Of a stretch of DNA of 64,000 bases, positions 12,384 through 25,118 are shown one piece after another (position 1 is the first letter of the stretch; each line of letters starts with the position of its first letter). The notes under the pieces are model-generated. The model saw nothing but the letters and a program-made list of their open reading frames with translations. It had not been told where the DNA came from and did no database searches. Source of the stretch: Zygnema cylindricum (Eukaryota; Streptophyta; Zygnematophyceae; Zygnematales; Zygnemataceae); NCBI GenBank assembly GCA_037447655.1, contig JBBHKE010003499.1, positions 1-64,000 on the forward strand. The letters run 5' to 3'. The position numbers and the translations under genes were made by a program.

Positions 12384-13738
12384 ATGTACTATTGGTAGAG
12401 AAAATGGTGTCACGTGTACTATTAATAGCACTGTGCAGAATGTTTTTTTTGTTTTCAACCTCAGGCTGGTTGGTAGTTTGCCTCCTTTGATTGTTTTGTA
12501 TCTTTTCAAAGAGAAGGGATGTAATTCGGAAGAAAAAAAGAAAAAAATGTGTAAGCATGTGATATGGTGGTTGTATTATTTTTCCGTATGTAAGTCGCGC
12601 TGTTTCACAATGTGTTTAGCAAATACTTTTGTTGAGAGCTGGTTATGTGTAGACATGTTGAAAAACAATTAAAAGCTAGAAAATACTACACATTAATCCC
12701 CAGTTAGCAATTGTTGGTGGGAAATGCTACAGATGATAATTATTAACTTAGCATGTTTTTTTCTTGTCAGCTGGAACATTTCCTGACGTTTATACTTTGG
12801 AAAACATGTATCTCCTATCAGAAATAGTCATAAAAGGCGCTGCACCCTAATTGTTTCTATCAGCAGGACATGTTATGGTCCTTCGCTACACAAGCCCAAC
12901 ACCTCTTCATTGACATTTATTAGTGCGATGGAAAAGGAGGGCAGAGAGGAAGAAGTGACAATTAGCATGAAAGGGAGTGGAAAACAGAACAAGGGAGTAA
13001 AACAAACCTAATAGGAAAAGAAAACTACAATTCAATGGTGACGATAATCTTTATCAACAACCATCCAATCGCAGCTCACATGAGTACAAGGGTGAAGTGA
13101 GAGGCAAGCACATATCAGCTGGTATTTACTGTCTTCTTTGGCATTTCACTCATTTTTCTCCATTCACACTAATTGAATTATAGACCTGTTGCCTATACCT
13201 GCGACGAAAATGAAAGGTTGTTATCTTCATATTAATAGTCTCCACATAAGATTCAAAAACGTGTGCACAAAAAAGTTGATTGAAAAAACAAAAAAAATAC
13301 ACATCACAGACCTAGCAGTGATAACAAATAAAGTCGAAGGCGCAAAAGTAAATCAAGTTTTCATAAACCCGTAGCAGGAACAAAATGAAACAAAAAACAA
13401 ATAAAAAATAAAACATAAACAAAAAAGTTAAGACATAACTCACCCATCCGACCACAACAAAAATAATATCCTTCAAAAAACTCAAAATGTTCATTGATGT
13501 TATACAGAAAAAGTACACAACACTTCAAAAAATACTATTTTACAATGTCACACAACCCTTTTATCTCAAGAAGGAGAAGCTAATCATCCTTAAGGATGCA
13601 AAAAAATTTAGTCATCACCCAACTGTCGATACCGAGGACTGAATACAAATAACTAATTCCATTTGTACATACAAAACAGCTTTTATACATAAATATCAGA
13701 TCTGTCGCATATCCCCAGTTGAATTCCGTATTCGGTTT
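12384..13738. other. Convergent intergenic region between PDI and FDH
   Basis: Holds the 3' untranslated ends of PDI (to perhaps 12690) and of FDH. I see no other gene. A stretch at 13380-13530 is very A-rich. Confidence 0.5.
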
Positions 13739-16700
13739 CTACTGGTACTGGCTCGCCAGTTCTCCTTTGGCCACAATCACATTATCTTCTGGAAGAGGTT
13801 TGCCTTCAAAGTAACATTCCAGATTTTCCTTCGTTCCTGCTGCATATCGTAACTGTCACGTCACAATAATAGAGAATAGTAAAAACATTAGTAAAAGCAA
13901 TAGTAAAAACGAAAGTAAAGACAAGAATAGATCATCGGCATGAGAAGATTACTAACCTGAAATTTTCGACAATAGTAATACAAGAATTAATCCTCCCACG
14001 TGAAAGGTTAACTAACACAAAGTCTCTAACAACAGTTAAAAATAGAATAAATCACGTAAAAAGATAAGTGACTCATGCATTTTCATTAAATGTGCTTTAC
14101 ATTGTGATATACTTTCAGCAATGTGTGTATCACTAACAAACATTATACCGAATAAATATGCTACATTGATTACTTCATTCCAAATAATCTGGTAATTGTT
14201 AACTACACCATGAATCACAAATAACGTTAAGAAATAATAGGAATTGAGACTGCTATGGTATTAATAATTCTGTTTCCAGTCCAAATGGTGTGAACAATTG
14301 TGAACCATATTAAGAATTAGATTTAAGAAAAAGACATTTGGTATTAATAACGATTGTTTGTGTCCAGAAAGGCAAAATAAAACCGGAACGAATATTAGTG
14401 TTATTAACACTAATAGCGATTCACGATTCACAATTGAGGAAAGAGATAAAAAGAGCATCGCCGTACAATATATAACTCTAAGAATACTAAGAACTCAAAA
14501 GTGAGAAGTGAAAGTGAAACGAAAAGTGAATAGAAGCAAAGAACAATAACAACCAAAAAAATAAGTTTGGGATAGAATAGTTTTCTCTCACCTGGGCGTC
14601 CAGAGTACAACCGGAGAGGTGAGGGGTCATAGCCTGGTTTGGCATAGTTCTCCATGGATGATCCGGAGGGGGAGGCTGAGGACTCCATACATCTCCCCCA
14701 TATCCTGAACCATAAAGGAGACAAAGTGAATATAGCAAGTGTAAAGAAAGAGAGACAGAAAGAGATTGGAGAAAACGAGTGGAGGGAGGAAGGAGGGAGA
14801 GGAGATCAAATTGAAGGGAGGGGAGAGGAGGTGAGAGAGGGACAGGCGAGGGGCGGAGAGGAGAGAGAGGAGGAGAGAGGGAGAGGGAGAGGGGGAGAGG
14901 AGGGAGAGAAAGAAAGAGATTTTATTGAAGAGTTAGGTGAATCAAAGGTGTCAAATAAACACTGCAGCTCAATATCACTATTTTTTCTCTCATTTTAGAT
15001 ATTTTGTCCAGCAATAGACATGTTTCAATTTCCATCCTCACATGCCCGTAAAGTAACAAGGAAGAAGACAAAACAGAAAAAATGAAAACTTCAACAGCTT
15101 TATTAACCCTAATAGCAAAGAAGTCAAGCTGCAATCACCATTCCACATCCTTATTATTTCACATTTGGGCTCGATTGTAAAAAACAAAAGACGAGGACTT
15201 ACCTCCAAGTTGACCAGTTTTCAAAGCTTCTACAACATCATCCACTTTCACAATATCCCCTCGAGCATTGTTGACCAGATAAGCTCCACGCTTCATTTTC
15301 GCAAACTTTGATTTGTCGAACATTCCTCTGTAAAAAAAAACACACACACACATACACACACTTATAATATCCAGTCAATTTCTTTCTTTTGAAGTAAGTA
15401 TACTTCACAATAATGCTTATAATCCTTATGGGAACTTTGGGAAGAACAACAGAGTCAACTTAGACATTAGAAAAGAAAACTAATAAGGGAAAAAAAACAG
15501 GACTAGATTTGTAAGCCGCTTTTCTATTGTCTGATTCTACATGGACTTACCATTTCTGAAAGCTTAAACTCAGACATCATGAAAGAAGAATAGCTTAAAT
15601 ATTGATAAATCAAATAGTCTAGAGTAACTCTCAAAAAAGAAAATAACTAAGAAATCAAAGAGTGTGACTAACTTTCAGAAATGAAAAACTAAAGGAATCA
15701 AACAGTGAAGGACTAAATTTGTAACCCGGTTTCATCTTTTCTGATTTGCACACCAAGAGGACTTATGGACTTACCGAGTTTTGTCTGTCAAGGGAAGATT
15801 AATTGTCACGGTATCACATTTGCTGAGAAACACGTCGAGATCACTCTCCCATTTTGCACCGGCTTCTTCGGCTTCTTTCACCTCGTGTCGAGCGTAATAT
15901 AAAAGATTCAATTTAAATGGCTGCGAAAAAATCACATTTGTTACAACTTAGAGAGGATTTCTGATTTACATGGAAAAAGATCTTCCAGCACAAATTCTTC
16001 CATTTCAATACAAACTTGTGGTTTATTCACAACATAGAAAAAAACCTTTGCCAAAATAACAGCAATGATTTTTGTTCCATTTAAATACAACCTTGCGAGT
16101 TATTCAGGAATACAGATCCAAAATGTACTTTCTATGCTGATGGCTACTTGCTGACATTACCTGTAATCGCTTCAAAACCTCAATTCCTATGCGACCAGCT
16201 CCCACAGTTCCAACAGTTTTGGCTTCCAGGTCATGAGCTCTACTCGCCAGCTCAGCAACATTCCAGCCTCCAGAAGCTGCTTGCTGCCAGGCTGGCACAA
16301 AATTACGCGTGAGGAGGAGGATTCTCATGACCTCATCTTCTGCGACACTAACGACATTGCTTCCTGCACAAGTGAATAAAACAAATAAATAAGTTCAAAG
16401 ATACATGGTAAGTTGATTTCTGCACAACTAAATATTACTCAAAAATAAGTACATGGTTAAATAACTGAACATTCTTGAACAAAAAGAATAAGTAATAAAA
16501 TACATGGATAAATAAGTGAACAAATAGATGAATGAAAATAGAAAACAAAAGGAAAAAAGAGAGAGAGTTTACGACAGCCAAGTTCAACCATTACAAATTT
16601 GGTGGACTTCGTTAATGTGGATCAGAAAGTAACGAGGATGTTGAATTAATGTGGATGCAAATAAGAGAAAACAAAAATGGGGCCTACTTTCGTCCAGCAA

Positions 16701-18338
16701 ATTTAAGTTTAGTCTCAGAGTATTGTGCATGAGTCCAAAAATCACGCACGAAAAATAGAAGCCATCCAGAAGATATTAAAGACACTTCCATATATTAATA
16801 GCGTAGAAATTATTGAATAATAACATAAAAGAAACTCATTGTAGGAAACATGCATGTCAAAATGGGTACATTTTGTTAAAATTTTGCATAGACACAAACT
16901 TACCCGTTACTTCAGCGACCGTAAGATTACGTTCTGCTGCAGCGTGGAGATCAATGTGATCAGAGCCAATCCCAGCCGTCAAAATGAGCTCGAGATTCTT
17001 TGCTCTTTTAATTCTTTCCGCTGTCATGTATGCTGGGTGAAAAGGTGTAGTGATGACAACATTTGCGTCCGCAAGCTCCTGATCAAGTCCTGTTTTAAAA
17101 AGCAAATGTTTTTCAAGAATTTAGAAACTCAACGCCCACACAAATCCTGTATGGTCCTAGAACAACAAAATTTGTGCAAACTCAGGATAAAGCAATTATG
17201 TCGTCGTGAAAGTATTTCCAGCAAGATGGAAATGGCATGACTTTCGCAAGGCAAAATGAAACAACGTTTGCTGAACCAAAGTGAAGCTAGAGTTGTAGTA
17301 AACTCGACAAATTTGGAGCTTGAAATTTGTTAACGAAATACAAAAGAAGTGAAGCATATAGTTGCCATCCTTGCTTTTTCAAAGGCCATAGAAGATCTAA
17401 AGATAGAAGTAGTTAAGGCATCTGAATAGCTTACGAGAACCATCGCCCTCCTTGTCATCAGTCACGACATATTCGTGACCACCCTCTTTGAGGAAATCAG
17501 CAAGGCCAAGTGCATTTTCCACACAACCCAGGAACTTAGGATTCTTCGAGTACTCTCCGCCCTTAAACAGGACAGCAACAATTTTTTTTTTCATAGTGGC
17601 GGGACTCTGCAATACAAAAAACAAAGCAGGCAAGTCACAAAAAAATTACAACCCGTAAGTATGAAAGCTTTACATCTAGGGTTCCACTTGCTCTAACGGC
17701 TTCTGGAGATTTTATGAAAAAGAGCAGAGAAAATCCTAACACTTAAGTCTGTTCAACGCACCATCCCTTTATATTTCCCTTACGAGACAAAGGTTCACAA
17801 ATGCCCTCACTAATGCCTTACTCGTTGATATCTTCTTACGAGTAAACATTCATGTAATCAGTTAAAATAACATGAAACTATGTCTAAAAATCCGCCAGTG
17901 TTCGAAATGGTTACTAATTTATCGTCGAAGTTGAGCAGCAACGATAGAGACAAGTAATAATTGAAACCGGGAATAATGATAGAACTGATACAAATAACAA
18001 TAAAAATCGTAAATAATGAGAGAGCTAAAACAAAAAACAATCAAAACTGGAAATAACGGCAGGACCGTTTACATTAATAATCAAAACGGGGAATAATCAC
18101 AGAACTGATACAGTTAATAATATAAAACGAAGTAACAACAGAACTGGTACAACCAGTAATCAAAACCGAGAAAAATGACAGAACTAACTTCTGCAGCTGG
18201 AGCTGCAGAGACTTCAATCTTCGACCGCACGGAGATGCCCCTCTGGCTTGACCCTGTTTTTGCACATCTTTGTGAGCCTTTCTCCAACAGATGAAACTGA
18301 CTTGGCGTCGGACGGAAAGAGCTTGACAACATTACCAT
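13739..18338 (-). CDS. FDH: NAD-dependent formate dehydrogenase, organelle-targeted (8 exons, complete)
   Basis: Oxidises formate to CO2 with NAD+ reduction; in plants it acts in mitochondria and sometimes plastids. Exons on the minus strand: 18338-18189, 17606-17435, 17089-16904, 16363-16161, 15920-15775, 15327-15203, 14704-14592, 13852-13739. Phases agree throughout and give 402 residues. Residues 1-50 are a Ser/Arg-rich, acid-poor presequence ([20 protein letters not shown]). The enzyme body starts near [15 protein letters not shown]. The nucleotide-binding glycine motif is GTVGAGRIG (221-229). Catalytic residues match the bacterial enzyme by context: N172 ([10 protein letters not shown]), R308 (NNARGD), D332 (GGDVW), Q337 and H356 (TPHLSG). 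R308, D332, Q337 and H356 all sit at the same offset of 24 from the Pseudomonas numbering. It ends ELASQYQ, typical of plant FDH. A second in-frame ATG at codon 3 is possible as the start. Confidence 0.93.
14202..14431. mobile_element. Diverged TACACC-type MITE in FDH intron 7
   Basis: The left end reads TACACCATGAATCAC and the right end is AACACTAATAGCGATTCACG, which fits the terminal repeat shared by the MITE families here. Boundaries are approximate. Confidence 0.4.
14755..14915 (-). repeat. GA-rich tract (CT on the FDH sense strand) upstream of exon 7
   Basis: A long irregular (GA)n/(GGAGA)n tract on the plus strand. On the FDH sense strand it is a pyrimidine tract within about 50 bp of the exon 7 acceptor at 14705. 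Confidence 0.85.
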
Positions 18339-19231
18339 TGCACCGGGAACTCCCTGCGGAACCTCAACGTTTATCTTCAGTTAAATTTTCGGTCGTTTTA
18401 TTCAAATTCACAGTTTTGGAACAAAAAACAGTGGTACGAAGGGTATGAGTAACATAAGAGCTTCGTCAAGTTTGATGAGTGGAAAGCACGTCTACTTGCT
18501 TTCTGGCTTTACGATATGCTTTAAGTAGAAAATCTAGAAAATAAAAAATTACAGTATTAAACTGCAGTTCGTCAATGCTGTTTTTCCAAAACTATAAAAG
18601 AATAGCCGTTCAAGCTTACCTCTTTAAGACATACAATACATTTCAGAATTGAACAATTCAAAACAAAAGACTTACCGGCATTTTGAAAGATTTGCGTTAT
18701 AAAAGGACTTAGACTGGAAAAATGCCTCCAACGAGACTCAAGAAATATAAAATTCCAAATTAGATCTTCCTGATTTCCTCCTTGCAATAAGAACAAGTTT
18801 ATGTAACTTGGCAATGTCTGGCTGGGATTTCCAATGCCATGCACTTGTAGCCATGGCGATTCCATAGCTGCCAAAAAGTGAGCCACAGTGAGAATAACCA
18901 GGTGGCAGAAGCTCTCTTGGTAACTCCTTTTCCTTGGCCACTTGGATGGCTGCATTCGCCATTGTATGCCGCTGCAACAACACGTGTTTGCCTTCGGAAA
19001 GAACACCAAGCGCAGGAAATGGTAAGCAGCAGCGCTTCATTAAAAAGCTATTTGTCTATTTGATATAATTTGGCACATGGCATAAGTTTAATGTGCGAGA
19101 AAACTTCGAAACGCTATGCATACAGTACGCATACCTGACGATACATTTCCGTACAGTACGCGAACTATAAAAGAGTAAGAATATATAACGTTTCCGATTG
19201 TTTTAGCACATTAAAATTTAAAAAGCTACAG
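18339..19231. other. Upstream region of FDH; no supported gene
   Basis: Contains the presumed FDH promoter and 5' leader. A minus-strand open frame at 19040-18738 (MKRCCLPFPALGVLSEGK...) has no family I recognise and no splice link to FDH that I could support. It could be a transcribed leader or chance. Confidence 0.4.
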
Positions 19232-19434
19232 TACACCGTCGATCGTATTTAGCGTGTAGAAATTATTAGAGTAAAGAAAAAATTAGCATCATTAATTCTA
19301 ATTCAGTGCCAGGAGACGTGGCAAATAATGGTCCACGTCCTTAAATAGCGTCATTTATTCTATGTAAGGTTCAAGGGTCAAAATTTAGGGGCGCCGAATT
19401 AGTGTTCAACACGCTAAATACGATCGACGGTGTA
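19232..19434. mobile_element. 203-bp MITE, copy 1
   Basis: Runs from TACACCGTCGATCG to CGATCGACGGTGTA as inverted ends. The interior holds the shared markers GGAGACGTGGCA, a GTCCACGTCCTTAAATAG block and CAAAATTTAGGGGCGCCGA. Exactly 203 bp, like copies 2-5. A flanking TA target duplication within GTAC is likely. Confidence 0.85.
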
Positions 19435-19437
19435 CAG

Positions 19438-19640
19438 TACACCGCGTATCGTTATTAGCGTTGAGAAATTATTAGTGTAAAGAAAAAATTAGCGTCATTC
19501 ATTCTAATTTAGTGCTAGGAGACGTGGCAGATTATGGTCCACGTCCTTAAATAGTGTAACCTATTCTATTTAAGGTGTCAATGTCAAAATTTTGGGGTGC
19601 CGATATAGAGTTCATAACGCTAATAACGATTCGCGGTGTA
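19438..19640. mobile_element. 203-bp MITE, copy 2
   Basis: Starts TACACCGCGTATCGTTATTA three bases after copy 1 and ends CGCTAATAACGATTCGCGGTGTA-like inverse. Same interior order as copy 1 and the same length of 203 bp, so the pair forms a near-tandem array in the same orientation. Confidence 0.88.
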
Positions 19641-19699
19641 CTGTACTGTACAGTACTGTATAGAAATAACAATGCCCATTATAAAGTACAATTTTGCAC

Positions 19700-19885
19700 G
19701 GTCTGACACCGTCCGTACTCCACACTATTTAAATCGAACCTATAATAGAATGAAAAACGCTAATTAAACTTTACCTTAAATAGAATAATGAAAAAATTAG
19801 AATCATTTACTCTATTTCATGTGAAAGAGTCGAAATTTCGAGCGACCGAATTAGAGTAATTTACTCTAATTACGATGCGCGGTGT
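19700..19885. mobile_element. 3' part of an ATTAGAGTAA-type MITE
   Basis: Matches the right part of the elements at 44135-44621 and 55785-56290, including GTCCGTACTCCACACT, AACGCTAATTAAA and the end TTACGATGCGCGGTGTA. The left part is missing or replaced. Confidence 0.65.
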
Positions 19886-20434
19886 AGTTTTAGGACATTA
19901 AAAAAGCTTCAGTACGGTACAGTACTGTACTCTACAGTAATAACAATGCGCATTGTAAAGTACAGATCGTTTTCGTAGTAACGAATAGTGCGCTGGGTCA
20001 AATCCGGACATGATTGTGATTGCCGAACCGAACCAACCCGGTTTGTAGGATTGCTGTCACTACAGCAAACCAAAACGGTTCAAATTTCAAAACCGCTAAA
20101 TAATTTGACAAAACGAACTGGCGAAAAATCCGGTTTGGAACGGTTTGCGACGGTGTCGTCCCAAATCGGGCAAACCGGGCCGAGTGCTATTTTATGGAAA
20201 GCCACCCTAATAGCGAGTCACGGTGTCTTCTAGTCTGATCTACTCTAAAAGATGTTGCCACGGTTAAAATGCCCCGCCGGTTGGCCCTTCCCGTGCAGCA
20301 TTCAGTTTCAGTTCAGTGCTGCTCCTGGTGTCACCCGTGTGATGAAATGCGCGCTCGCTTATCAGAACGTTCGGAAGAATATTTGAATTGTTATTTGAAA
20401 AAATACTCGTGCTTTCTATTTTCCTGTGCTATCC

Positions 20435-20517
20435 ATTTCTTTGACTAACACCGCCAAAAGGAAAGAAATTCCTTCATTTCTTGGACTAACACCGCAAAAA
20501 AGAAGGAAATTCTTTCA
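20435..20517 (+). repeat. 41-bp tandem duplication in the 5' leader of squalene synthase
   Basis: Two adjacent copies at 20435-20475 and 20476-20517 both contain GACTAACACCGC and end in AAATTCTTTC or AAATTCCTTC. They lie 14 bp upstream of the start codon, so they are probably in the 5' UTR. Confidence 0.85.
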
Positions 20518-20531
20518 TTCTCTTCCTTACA

Positions 20532-21869
20532 ATGGGAATGCTTGCAGCCATTTTTGAGCACCCTGAGGAGATTCCTGCTCTTGTTAGAGTTCGTTATGCA
20601 GCTTACTTAGCCACTAAGTTACCTAAGGATCCAAACTTGGCCTTTTGCTACGATATGCTCAACAGAGTGAGCCGAAGTTTTGCCGTCGTTATTCAGCAGC
20701 TTGGTACGGAGCTTCGTGACGCTGTAAGAATCTTTTTACAATGGTTTATGTTTCTAAAATGGTTCAAAAGAATTAGGCACTTGACCTATTTTGTTTTTTT
20801 AGGTGTAAATGGTTTAGAAATATGGTTAACAAAACAGGCATCCAATCCCTGATCTATGACGACAATAGTTCAGAAAAATGGTCCAGAAATAGGCATCCAA
20901 TCATTGATATATGACCGTTTGTAAGCACAGATGGTTTAGAGAAATGAGCGTCTGGTTTTCTCTTACACTAAGTGTAGAAGATTAAGAAACGGTATTTGCG
21001 GTTACCATTTCCTGGCCAAAACAAAAAAGTCATTCAAAAATGAAGTTTTTAGTTATCAAGCTGTACCAGTCATGTTTCGTCTCACATTTCTGAGTTTGTG
21101 TACACTAAAGTTCCTTCGGTTTTTTTTGCTGGAAGTTATAAACGACCATCATCATATAGCTAACAGTTCCAATTTACCATTTTATATTGACAAATAGACA
21201 TATCATACATGTTTTCATTTTCATGTTCTGAAGATAGCATGGACTAGGGAAATAGCAAACGCTAGGAAGCATATAACATTTTTCGTTTTTGATCCAGCCA
21301 AAGGGTGCTACATTGTCACATGTCATTCAAAAATATGAATGATTGCAAATGTTTATAGCATCAAGAGAACTTTCTAGCAAATTCGCAAAAAAAATTGCAG
21401 GTAGGTTCATTGATATTAAGAATATTAATAAGAATGACATAGCCACTGAAGGTACCTTCACTGCCATTATTTGCAAAACCCAGTCGGAAAACGCAAACTG
21501 AGACATTGGGCCATATATATATTTTTTTCTTGAACTGGAAGGACCCTGAGGCAAGACGAAATATAGCAAGCATTTACATGAATGTGCTGAAACAGGCTTT
21601 CTTAGCAGGCATAAAAGCTGATGGGTAGAACAGACGATGATGCAATTGTCACTTCATAAAAAAGTCATCCAGTTTTTTTTTTTTTTTTTTAAATGGTCAA
21701 GGAGGGTACCACTATTACTAAGGAAAGAGAGAAAGTGAAATTTGATGTTCTTATCGGTTTTTCTTATCGTGGTTTGTGGAACAGGTGTGTGTTTTTTACC
21801 TTGTTCTTCGGGGCCTTGACACTGTAGGTAAGAATTTCTTACAGTGACCGCATGGTAAAGCAGCAAGCA

Positions 21870-21935
<66 letters not shown>

Positions 21936-23439
21936 CCCCCTCTCTCCACCTCCCCCCTCTCTCCCCCTCCCCCCCCCCGTCAAAAATAGCTTCATTGTTA
22001 ACGAAAGGCATTTGCGTAGTTCTATGCAAATATTGTCTCTTGTTTTCGCATTCAATCGTTCATTCAGTTGCTCTATCTACACGAAAGTCATAAGTGTACA
22101 TTTATCTACTGGATCTTGTATGATTTAGCCAACGGTTTCCTCTCTTTGAGACTATCATGCTTCCAAAAATTATTGGCATGAACTGTTTTCATTCTGTAGG
22201 CATGCTTGCACAGATTGTGTTTCTTGTCATATGGTGCATCATGTTCTATGTATGTTGTTAAATCTTCGATGAATTTTTGCATAATCCAATCATATTTTTG
22301 TCTCTAGCGAGCCTGCCTCATGTCCACCACTCCGCAATAATATCGCATGCTTTGATCATGGCTGCAATCGCATGAGCGTTAATGTTAACATGTCCACTGC
22401 AGAGGATGACATGGAGATTCCCATTCCAACAAAGCTCCCGATTTTAAATTCGTTTTATCAACATATTCATGATCCAGCGTGGAAATTTGTCTGTACGTAA
22501 TGTTTGTCCAAAAATCTGTTTGTTGTTGGAGCGAGTTTTGGCACATAGTTGAACCATATTGTCATTGGGAATGTTAGGCTTCATGTAAATCCTTTTTTTC
22601 CAGTGTAATCGATGTGCTAAGCACACCTTGCTTTGTCCTTGTTTGCTCTCCTCAGTGGTTATCATTTACACATTTCTGTCAAAAATTAAGAGAACTTTTT
22701 ATTTTGAAGTATATTTGTTTCTGAGATGAATTTTGTGCAGTTTTTTGCAGTTGTTTCGAAATGGAAAGTGCAAAATTTTATAGATGGATCTGGACATTTC
22801 TCTCCACCGGATTTCCTATAATGACTGTCATAATTAACATAAAAAGTGGTCTCTCAGCTTCTTCTCACCTTGGCAGGGTCCATGACTGCTGACTTTTCTT
22901 CAGGGTATATGAACTTTGTGATAATCTACTTGTTATACTCTTTCTTTGAGGCAGGTGGCACAAAGGATTATAAACGACTCATGACCGAGTTTCATTTTGT
23001 TTCTGAAGCCTTTTTGGCCCTAGATATGAGGTAATCCCTCAGGTCTACTCATGTATGTATCATCACATATAGCACGTTACGTGAAACACTCCAAGTACCA
23101 GTGTTTCGTTCAGCTATCCCACGTGTTTCTGCTAAGCAAGTTTATCTATATGGATGTTTTTCTCTGTGTGAGATTTTGTGGAAGTCATATGGGGTCGTAA
23201 ACCTTTGTCGGTATTTTTTACTTCCACTTGTCAGATCAGTACTCAGCTTGTTTCGTGTTGTGCACCGAAGTTGATTGGTACATAGCAAAGTAAGGCTGGT
23301 TCTGCAGGAGTTTGGTCGGTCACCTGTGGGAAACCCCTTTGCCAACCTTAAAATCCATGTTCAATGCAGATATCAAAAGGTGATAGAGGATATCACCAGG
23401 CGAATGGGAGAAGGAATGGCCAAGTACATCGTAAAAGAG
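20532..23439 (+). CDS. Squalene synthase, 5' portion only (exons 1-5; truncated)
   Basis: Squalene synthase (farnesyl-diphosphate farnesyltransferase) joins two farnesyl diphosphates at the ER membrane for sterol synthesis. Exons found: 20532-20723, 21785-21827, 22403-22492, 22955-23030, 23370-23439. All phases agree and give 157 residues. Recognisable blocks in order are [42 protein letters not shown], the first Asp-rich motif DTVEDD (76-81) that binds substrate through Mg2+, GTKDYKRLM, and [10 protein letters not shown]. The family usually has about 400-420 residues. The remaining exons, including the second Asp-rich motif (DYLED type), the NADPH region and the C-terminal membrane anchor, are not visible before the PHD-BAH gene begins at 23856. 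A partial duplicate, a gene remnant, a fusion or a misassembly are all possible. The ATG at 20532 fits the family N-terminus. Confidence 0.88.
21868..21960 (+). repeat. (CT)n microsatellite in squalene synthase intron 2
   Basis: A nearly pure CT run of about 65 bp followed by C-rich sequence. Confidence 0.95.
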
Positions 23440-23502
23440 GTGGGCCTCGTTAAAGGAGTGTGGATTGATACCGTACTGCGCTGACATCATTTTTAAATAT
23501 AT

Positions 23503-23504
<2 letters not shown>

Positions 23505-23545
<41 letters not shown>

Positions 23546-23572
23546 TACATATATATACATATATACATATAT

Positions 23573-23607
<35 letters not shown>

Positions 23608-23610
23608 ACA
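23505..23610. repeat. (TA)n / ATACATAT microsatellite
   Basis: Long TATATA run with ATACAT variants, continuing as TGTATATG-rich sequence to about 23800. It sits between the last squalene synthase exon and the first PHD-BAH exon. Confidence 0.95.
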
Positions 23611-23855
23611 GATATCTATATTTTATATGTATATTTGTGTATATCTGTGTTTATATGTTTGTATATTTGTGTTTTTAATACAATCTTTTTGTATGTGTAT
23701 ATGTATATATGCATATATGTATGTATATATCTGTATATCCATATGTATATACATGTGTGTTTCTGTGTATATATGTTTTTATATGTATGTGTATCTGTGG
23801 CTTTACACAGATATCTGTTTTTTTTTCTTCTTTGTTTTTGTTCTTTTTTTTGCAG

Positions 23856-25076
23856 ATGACAGCTGAGCCTCCTGATTTGACTCCGGCACAAATATTAGCA
23901 AAATTACATCTCCCACAACAATTAAGGACGGAATATTTAAAAAAACAGTTGTTAACTCAGCTTTTGAAAGCTCAACAGTCATATAGTGTAACGTTTGCGG
24001 TTCAGGTAAGAAAACTCTAAAAAGCCCTAAAAACCTTAAATACCCTTAAAACCCTAAAAAAGCCTTAGAACATCTCTTACAAAAACAACAAAGGGAATAT
24101 TTAACTAAACAAACAAAAGAAAAAAAACAGCCTCTGAAAGCTCAACAGTCATATGGTATACTTGTTTGTGGCTCAGGTAAGATATTTTTCTCACGTTTTC
24201 AATAATTCCCTTTCTAACACTTTCTCTTTTTTGTATCCAAATTTGTAGTGTTGTGTATCGGCAAAAAACTTATCGCGATAACACCGATACCGATAGTTAT
24301 CGTTATCGAACGGTCAGCGGTCCCGATATATTTGTACTTTCTGTACTTTCTGTCCGGAATGCTTTCTGTCCGGTAAACTGAACGGAAATTTACGTGAAAT
24401 TTACGGCTTTTTACGGGAAATGTACGGAATTTGACGAAAAAATACGTTGCACTTTGTAGTACTTTTTGGGCGGTTAACTGTACATAAATTTGACGGGAAT
24501 GTACGGAATTGTACCGATAAACTGATTATCATGAAACGGTAAAAAGACGGCGGACTCAAAGTACAACGGATGCAGAATAACATTATGCGCGCGGCTAGAA
24601 TCGAACGGACGACATTCAATGATAAAATAAGAGCGGACGGTCAGCGTGAGCGCCGACATCTCAGAATGGCTTTTTTGGCGGCTTTGGCCAAAAAAGTCGA
24701 TGGATTGACACGTGGCAGGTTTTTAGTGGATCTCAAAAAAGAAAGGGACAAAGCCACGGCGTCGGATGTGGAAGGTACATCGCTTTAACTGGAGCCGTAC
24801 TAAAGTCGTACATATATTATGCCGGCTACTGTCGGGGGAATAAGACGTACATATGAGTGTACATGCCGTACATTTATCTGTACGGTTCGTACAGTTATCG
24901 CCGATAGTTATCGTTATCGGCGATAAGACCGATAGCGATATATTGTACCAATATATCGATTATCGGGTCCCCGAAAAATGGCCCATATCGGTTATCGGAA
25001 AATCCTTACCGATACACAACACTACAAATTTGGAATGAAAGAAAATGGGAAAGAAATCGCCAAATTGTGGAAAAAT

Positions 25077-25118
<42 letters not shown>

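Noticed and set aside
18572-19040. Minus-strand frames upstream of FDH as an extra FDH exon
   Set aside because: The FDH presequence exon at 18338-18189 already gives a complete start, and no family match or phase-consistent junction was seen.
23620-24020. Cys/Tyr/Ile-rich frames around the TA repeat
   Set aside because: Only the part from 23856 (the PHD-BAH first exon) looks protein-like; the rest is TGTATA repeat.
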